Assembly: GCA_947177135.1 (NCBI GenBank)
Contig: CAMWTI010000008.1
Location: 1-44,367, forward strand
Origin: an uncultured Porphyromonadaceae bacterium
Lineage (GTDB): Bacteria; Bacteroidota; Bacteroidia; Bacteroidales; Muribaculaceae
Direction: 5' to 3'
DNA: 44,367 bases
The notes beneath the pieces were generated by a model. It saw only the letters and a program-made list of their open reading frames with translations. It had not been told where the DNA came from and ran no database searches. Within the stretch, counting starts at the first letter, position 1. The number at the start of each line of letters is the position of its first letter. Below are positions 40,918 through 44,367 of this stretch, in pieces. The translations under genes were made by a program, and so were the position numbers.

Positions 40918-42204
40918 ATGGAAGCCTCTTGGTTAGCAATCGCTCTTGTGTCGCTCCTGCTCTCGGCAATGTTCTCGGGAGTAGAGATCGCCTTTGTGTC
41001 GGCCGACAAGGTCCGTGCCGAACTCGACACCCATAAAGGTGGTGTCACTTCCCGCATCATCGACCGATATTTTTCGCGGCCCGACTTCTTCATCTCCACT
41101 CTGCTTGTGGGCAACAATATTGTGCTGGTCTTCTATGGCATGGCCGGTGCCGCACTGCTTGACCCATGGCTTCAGAGTTTCTGTGGCAGCGATGCGTTGA
41201 GTCTTTTGTTGCAGACACTTATCACGACGATGATCATTATCGTCACCGGCGAATTTTTTCCGAAAACGCTGTTTCGCATCAATCCCAACACCTCGCTGCG
41301 CGTATCGGCCATGCCGATGTATCTGTTCTATCTGCTGCTTTATCCTCTGTCGTCGTTCACGACGTGGCTCTCGCGTTCGCTGATGAAGGTGGCGGGAATA
41401 CGCCGGGGTGCCAGCGATGGCGATACCTCGCTCAGCGTCATTGATCTCAACGCCTACATCGAGCGCACCATTGACCAGCAGACTCTCGCCGAGAGTGATG
41501 GCGCTGAGATTGAAAACGAGGTCAAGATTTTCCATAACGCCATCGACTTTTCCACCATACATCTGCGCGACTGCATGATTCCGCGCAATGAGATAGTGGC
41601 CGTCAATATCGACTCAACCGACCGCCATCAGCTTTCCGCTCTGTTCACTTCCAGCGGGCGTTCCAAAATTATCGTCTATAAGGGAGATATCGATTCGGTG
41701 CTCGGATATATCCACGTGAGCGAACTGCTGCATCCTGGAGCAGACTGGACGCAAAATCTGAAGCCGGTGCTGTTTGCCCCAGAAAGTCTGATGGCCAATA
41801 AAATGATGCGCCGACTGCTGGCCGAAAAGCGTTCCGTGGCCGTGGTTATAGACGAGTTTGGCGGCACATCCGGAATGGTCACGCTCGAAGATCTGGTAGA
41901 AGAGATTCTGGGTGACATACAGGACGAACACGACCGCTCGGACGTCGTGGCCCGTCGCCTTCCTGACGGTTCATTTGAATTTTCGGGCCGGGTGGAAGTG
42001 GAGATGCTGCGTGATCAGTTCCACCTGGACATTCCGGAGAGCGACGACTACCAGACCCTCGCCGGCTACATCCTCTTCGCCACCGGCGCAATTCCCGCGC
42101 AGGGCGATACCGTCACCCTCGGCCAGTTGAGCTTCACCATCCTCCGCTCTTCGGCCACAAAGCTCGAACTGATCGCCGTCGCCCCCGTCGACACTCCGGA
42201 ATAA
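40918..42204 (+). CDS. CNNM/CorC-type membrane protein with CBS domains (hemolysin/GldE-like)
   Basis: A 428-residue inner-membrane protein. The N-terminal DUF21/CNNM domain has about four membrane segments (LAIALVSLLLSAMFSGVEIAFVSADKVRAEL first; the loop NIVLVFYGMAGAALL; MIIIVTGEFFPKTLFRINP). Two CBS motifs follow (MIPRNEIVAVNID with IIVYKGDIDSVLGYIHVSELL; and KRSVAVVIDEFGGTSGMVTLEDLVEEILGDIQDEHD), then a CorC_HlyC transporter-associated domain (DGSFEFSGRVEVEML). The family is linked to Mg2+/Co2+ export; the GldE branch belongs to gliding in Bacteroidota. Which branch this is cannot be settled by eye. The Vat-like gene follows after 25 bases and may be co-transcribed. Confidence 0.9.
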   Translation: MEASWLAIALVSLLLSAMFSGVEIAFVSADKVRAELDTHKGGVTSRIIDRYFSRPDFFISTLLVGNNIVLVFYGMAGAALLDPWLQSFCGSDALSLLLQTLITTMIIIVTGEFFPKTLFRINPNTSLRVSAMPMYLFYLLLYPLSSFTTWLSRSLMKVAGIRRGASDGDTSLSVIDLNAYIERTIDQQTLAESDGAEIENEVKIFHNAIDFSTIHLRDCMIPRNEIVAVNIDSTDRHQLSALFTSSGRSKIIVYKGDIDSVLGYIHVSELLHPGADWTQNLKPVLFAPESLMANKMMRRLLAEKRSVAVVIDEFGGTSGMVTLEDLVEEILGDIQDEHDRSDVVARRLPDGSFEFSGRVEVEMLRDQFHLDIPESDDYQTLAGYILFATGAIPAQGDTVTLGQLSFTILRSSATKLELIAVAPVDTPE

Positions 42205-42229
42205 AATGTGATCTGGCCTATTGACAGAT

Positions 42230-42883
42230 ATGAAGATTTTTCCTGACAAAGACAAGGCGTTTCCAAATCCGGCGATTCCGAGCCTGTGTTATATCAAGAA
42301 TGTGGTGAAGAATCCGCGGATTATTGTCGGCGACTATACGTATTATGACGATGCGGACGGCGCCGACCGGTTTGAGGAGCACGTTACTCATTTCTATGAT
42401 TTTATCGGCGACCGGCTGATCATCGGCAACTTCTGCGCCATAGCCAAGGGCGTGACTTTCGTTATGAACGGCGCGAACCACCGGATGGATTGTGCAACAA
42501 CTTATCCGTTTTACATTGTGGGCGGTGACTGGGGCGGCGCCATTGCGCCGGTGATGAGCGAATTGCCGTTGAAGGGCGACACAGTGGTCGGCAACGACGT
42601 GTGGATCGGTCAGAACGTGACAATCATGCCCGGAGTGCATATCGGCAACGGCGCCATCATCGGCACAAACGCTACCGTGGCGTCAGACATTCCGCCATTC
42701 TCCGTTGCCGTGGGCAATCCCGCGCGGGTTATCCGCCGCCGGTTTGACGACGAAATGATTGACCTGCTCGAGCGTCTTCAGTGGTGGAACCGCCCAATAG
42801 AAGAGGTGGACTGCCTGATTCCCATCCTTTCCGATCCCGACCTCGCCGCCGCCAAAGCCGCCATCAGAGAATATCTGCAATAG
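42230..42883 (+). CDS. Vat/CatB-type xenobiotic O-acetyltransferase
   Basis: A 217-residue hexapeptide-repeat (left-handed beta-helix) acetyltransferase. The opening FPNPAIPSLCYIKNVVKNPRIIVGDYTYYDD and the block FVMNGANHRMD are hallmarks of the streptogramin/chloramphenicol (Vat, CatB) group; His 84 in NGANHRMD corresponds to the catalytic histidine. Repeats continue through VVGNDVWIGQNVTIMPGVHIGNGAIIGTNATV to the C-terminal GNPARVIRRRFDD. Such enzymes use acetyl-CoA to modify the drug; many chromosomal homologues have no proven resistance role. ATG 42230 is chosen over a TTG at 42221. Base composition resembles the neighbours, arguing for a resident gene. Confidence 0.92.
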   Translation: MKIFPDKDKAFPNPAIPSLCYIKNVVKNPRIIVGDYTYYDDADGADRFEEHVTHFYDFIGDRLIIGNFCAIAKGVTFVMNGANHRMDCATTYPFYIVGGDWGGAIAPVMSELPLKGDTVVGNDVWIGQNVTIMPGVHIGNGAIIGTNATVASDIPPFSVAVGNPARVIRRRFDDEMIDLLERLQWWNRPIEEVDCLIPILSDPDLAAAKAAIREYLQ

Positions 42884-42894
42884 GCGAATGGCGG

Positions 42895-44367
42895 TCAGAG
42901 GATGATCTTGTCGGTAGAATCGCCGGCTTTGATGATATAGACGCCTGATTCTGGAAGTCGGATCCGGGTGCCTTTGCCGATCCGTGTGCCCGATATGCGG
43001 TAGACTTCGACTGGAATATATGAGACGACGGTATTCCCTTCGACTGTGTATGATTTGACGAATTCAACGTCGATGCTTGCGTCTTCGGTGATGTCGCAGA
43101 GGGAAAGTTTGCCTTTGTTGACAGAATCAAGGCGATCTTCTCCATTGACAGTTAGCGAATGCAGGCACATGCCGCGAGCCGGTTTCATCGAGATGACAAC
43201 ATTGTCGCCGTCAAACACCTCGACATCGGGGTAATCATGTCCGCCGATAGTCGCGGACCCTTCTCCGTCAATGTTGACGGAGACGTTGTGCGTCAGGTCG
43301 CCGTTGCCCCACACCTTGTCGAGCCATTCAATGTGTTGCAATAGCCGACGGATCGTGTAGTTCAATCTTTCAGTAGAATCGTGGACACGATGATATTTCC
43401 ATACTTTCTGATTCTGGGCTTCGGCCAGTTTTATGGAGTTGTTCCATTCTGTCAGGAAATCTATCCAGACTGAGCTGTCGATTTCGCGGAATTCACGCCA
43501 GACCTCTTGCACAAGTTTCACAAATCGGGGAAACTGGTATGTCTGGGTAATCCATGTTTTGCGATAGGGGGTGGTGTTGAAAGTAAAGTCTTCCTTATAA
43601 GGGTCGAAGAAATCTCCTGTATCCCAAAGCGGGCCGAACGTCCACGGCTTTCCGAAGTCTTTGTGTAATTTGACAGATCCGTTATAGGCGTCGTAATTGT
43701 TCATGATTTCCTGAACGACGAAGTGGCGGGCATATGATTCCGCGTCAACCAGCTCTTCCCAGTCGCGCGACAGTTTGTCGTCACTGTAGATTGCCTTGTT
43801 GATGTTGCTGAACTGCTTTGTCAGGTATTTTTTATGGACAGCGTTCATCTTGCCGGGCGTGTCGACTGAAATCAAAAGCGGCGTTAATGGATCTTCCATA
43901 AGCTTGATCTGATTTTCCTCTTGAGTGTAATTGTCGATTTCCATGAGATAGCCGCCGTCGATCATTTCCTTGTCGGTGTTATTGTCGGATTGTTCGGCTA
44001 TTTCAATGCGCCCTTTGTCTATTCTGACGGTTTCGGTCAGGATGTATAGCCCGATATATTGACCGTTCAGTTCGACTTCAACAGGAATCATGTGTGGAGT
44101 CCATCCTTTCATGAGGTGTCGGCCGATCTCCATGCCGAGCGGGTGAGAAAAGTAAGACGAGAAGCACCCCACTAATGGCAGCAGGGCGAAATGTTTGTTT
44201 GCTGGCATTCCGAGCAGCTTCTGTTTTTTGGCGAATTTCAGCTTGTAGGGCTTTTTGTCAAAATTAGCCCATGAAGAGTTGCCACGGCCTTTGATGCCGA
44301 GCGCCATTGAAATTCCGTCTGTTTTACTCTCGGCCCCCGTGGAGGGGAGCGTGAGGGGGGGCCCAGG
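42895..44367 (-). CDS. CotH-family protein with C-terminal sorting-type domain (5' end cut by window)
   Basis: The reading frame stays open to the window edge, so the gene's start is probably outside; ATG 44307 is internal to the frame. The CotH kinase-like domain is clear: GIKGRGNSSWANFDKKPYKLKF, IGLYILTETVRIDKGRIEI, MIDGGYLMEIDNY, then the central DFGKPWTFGPLWDTGDFF block. CotH proteins include protein kinases of spore coats, and many bacterial members are surface proteins of unknown role. A further beta domain follows (about 110 residues), ending VYRISGTRIGKGTRIRLPESG then VYIIKAGDSTDKIIL, like a type IX sorting domain. The last 37 bases of the window are unusually G-rich with G7. Confidence 0.88.
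   Translation of the reverse strand, partial: PGPPLTLPSTGAESKTDGISMALGIKGRGNSSWANFDKKPYKLKFAKKQKLLGMPANKHFALLPLVGCFSSYFSHPLGMEIGRHLMKGWTPHMIPVEVELNGQYIGLYILTETVRIDKGRIEIAEQSDNNTDKEMIDGGYLMEIDNYTQEENQIKLMEDPLTPLLISVDTPGKMNAVHKKYLTKQFSNINKAIYSDDKLSRDWEELVDAESYARHFVVQEIMNNYDAYNGSVKLHKDFGKPWTFGPLWDTGDFFDPYKEDFTFNTTPYRKTWITQTYQFPRFVKLVQEVWREFREIDSSVWIDFLTEWNNSIKLAEAQNQKVWKYHRVHDSTERLNYTIRRLLQHIEWLDKVWGNGDLTHNVSVNIDGEGSATIGGHDYPDVEVFDGDNVVISMKPARGMCLHSLTVNGEDRLDSVNKGKLSLCDITEDASIDVEFVKSYTVEGNTVVSYIPVEVYRISGTRIGKGTRIRLPESGVYIIKAGDSTDKIIL

Noticed and set aside
1..44367. tRNA, rRNA, CRISPR arrays or insertion sequences
   Set aside because: All gaps over 80 bases were read; none shows cloverleaf-type arms with CCA, regular spacer-repeat structure, or transposase fragments.

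Overview
The window looks like chromosomal DNA of a gut Bacteroidales bacterium, most likely a Muribaculaceae-type organism (the family is inference). The evidence is Bacteroidota-style promoters (TTTG, 19-21 bases, TAnnTTTG) in front of many genes, almost no Shine-Dalgarno sequences, Mfa1/FimB-type fimbriae, a PorW/SprE-like lipoprotein, a DUF1460 protein, and several lipoproteins with clear lipoboxes. Most of the window is visibly GC-rich. One block, about 31.6-37.7 kb, is clearly more AT-rich, apart from a GC-rich scar at about 35.53-35.76 kb. I see no rRNA, tRNA, CRISPR array, transposase or phage gene.

Layout. 0.1-6.4 kb: sufC-sufD-sufS (iron-sulfur cluster assembly), then a large PorW/SprE-like TPR lipoprotein, ending at a bidirectional terminator. 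6.5-10.3 kb (minus): an M16 zinc protease followed by a double-META lipoprotein. 10.4-17.9 kb (plus): a sigma-54 activator, LptE and a small TPR-type protein; then secG, prfB with its programmed +1 frameshift, the PpiD-like foldase, the GTPase YchF and a DUF1460 amidase-like protein. 18.7-22.9 kb (minus): rlmN co-oriented with three glycosyltransferases. 22.9-24.8 kb (plus): a low-molecular-weight tyrosine phosphatase and a beta-helix lipoprotein. 25.3-35.5 kb (plus): a complete fimbrial operon (DUF3575, DUF3868/OmpA-like, Mfa1-type major subunit, terminator, Mfa2/FimB-type anchor, minor subunit, 1141-residue putative tip protein). 35.9-37.7 kb: a C10 (streptopain-like) cysteine protease. 37.8-40.2 kb (minus): Lrp/AsnC regulator, tail-anchored pseudokinase, GNAT-like protein. 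40.5-42.9 kb (plus): FKBP isomerase, CBS/CorC membrane protein, Vat/CatB-type acetyltransferase. 42.9 kb to the end (minus): a CotH-family protein cut by the window edge.

How it fits together. Most of the window serves the cell envelope: lipopolysaccharide export (LptE), Sec translocation (SecG), periplasmic folding (PpiD), surface glycans (three glycosyltransferases) and surface fibres. The most striking region is the distal part of the fimbrial operon. Base composition drops inside the minor-subunit gene near 31,636. The AT-rich segment adds a C-terminal tail of three aromatic repeats to that protein and carries the whole tip gene. Directly after the tip gene's stop codon lies a GC-rich, frameshifted remnant of another tip-gene 3' end. 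This reads as cassette replacement of the fimbrial tip with the old gene's tail left behind, followed by an AT-rich secreted protease gene with its own promoter.

Other points of note: a terminator between the major and minor fimbrial subunits; three genes whose -7 box ends only 5-9 bases before the start codon (probably leaderless mRNAs); a kinase-fold protein lacking the catalytic aspartate; and a perfect 34-base palindrome between convergent genes.
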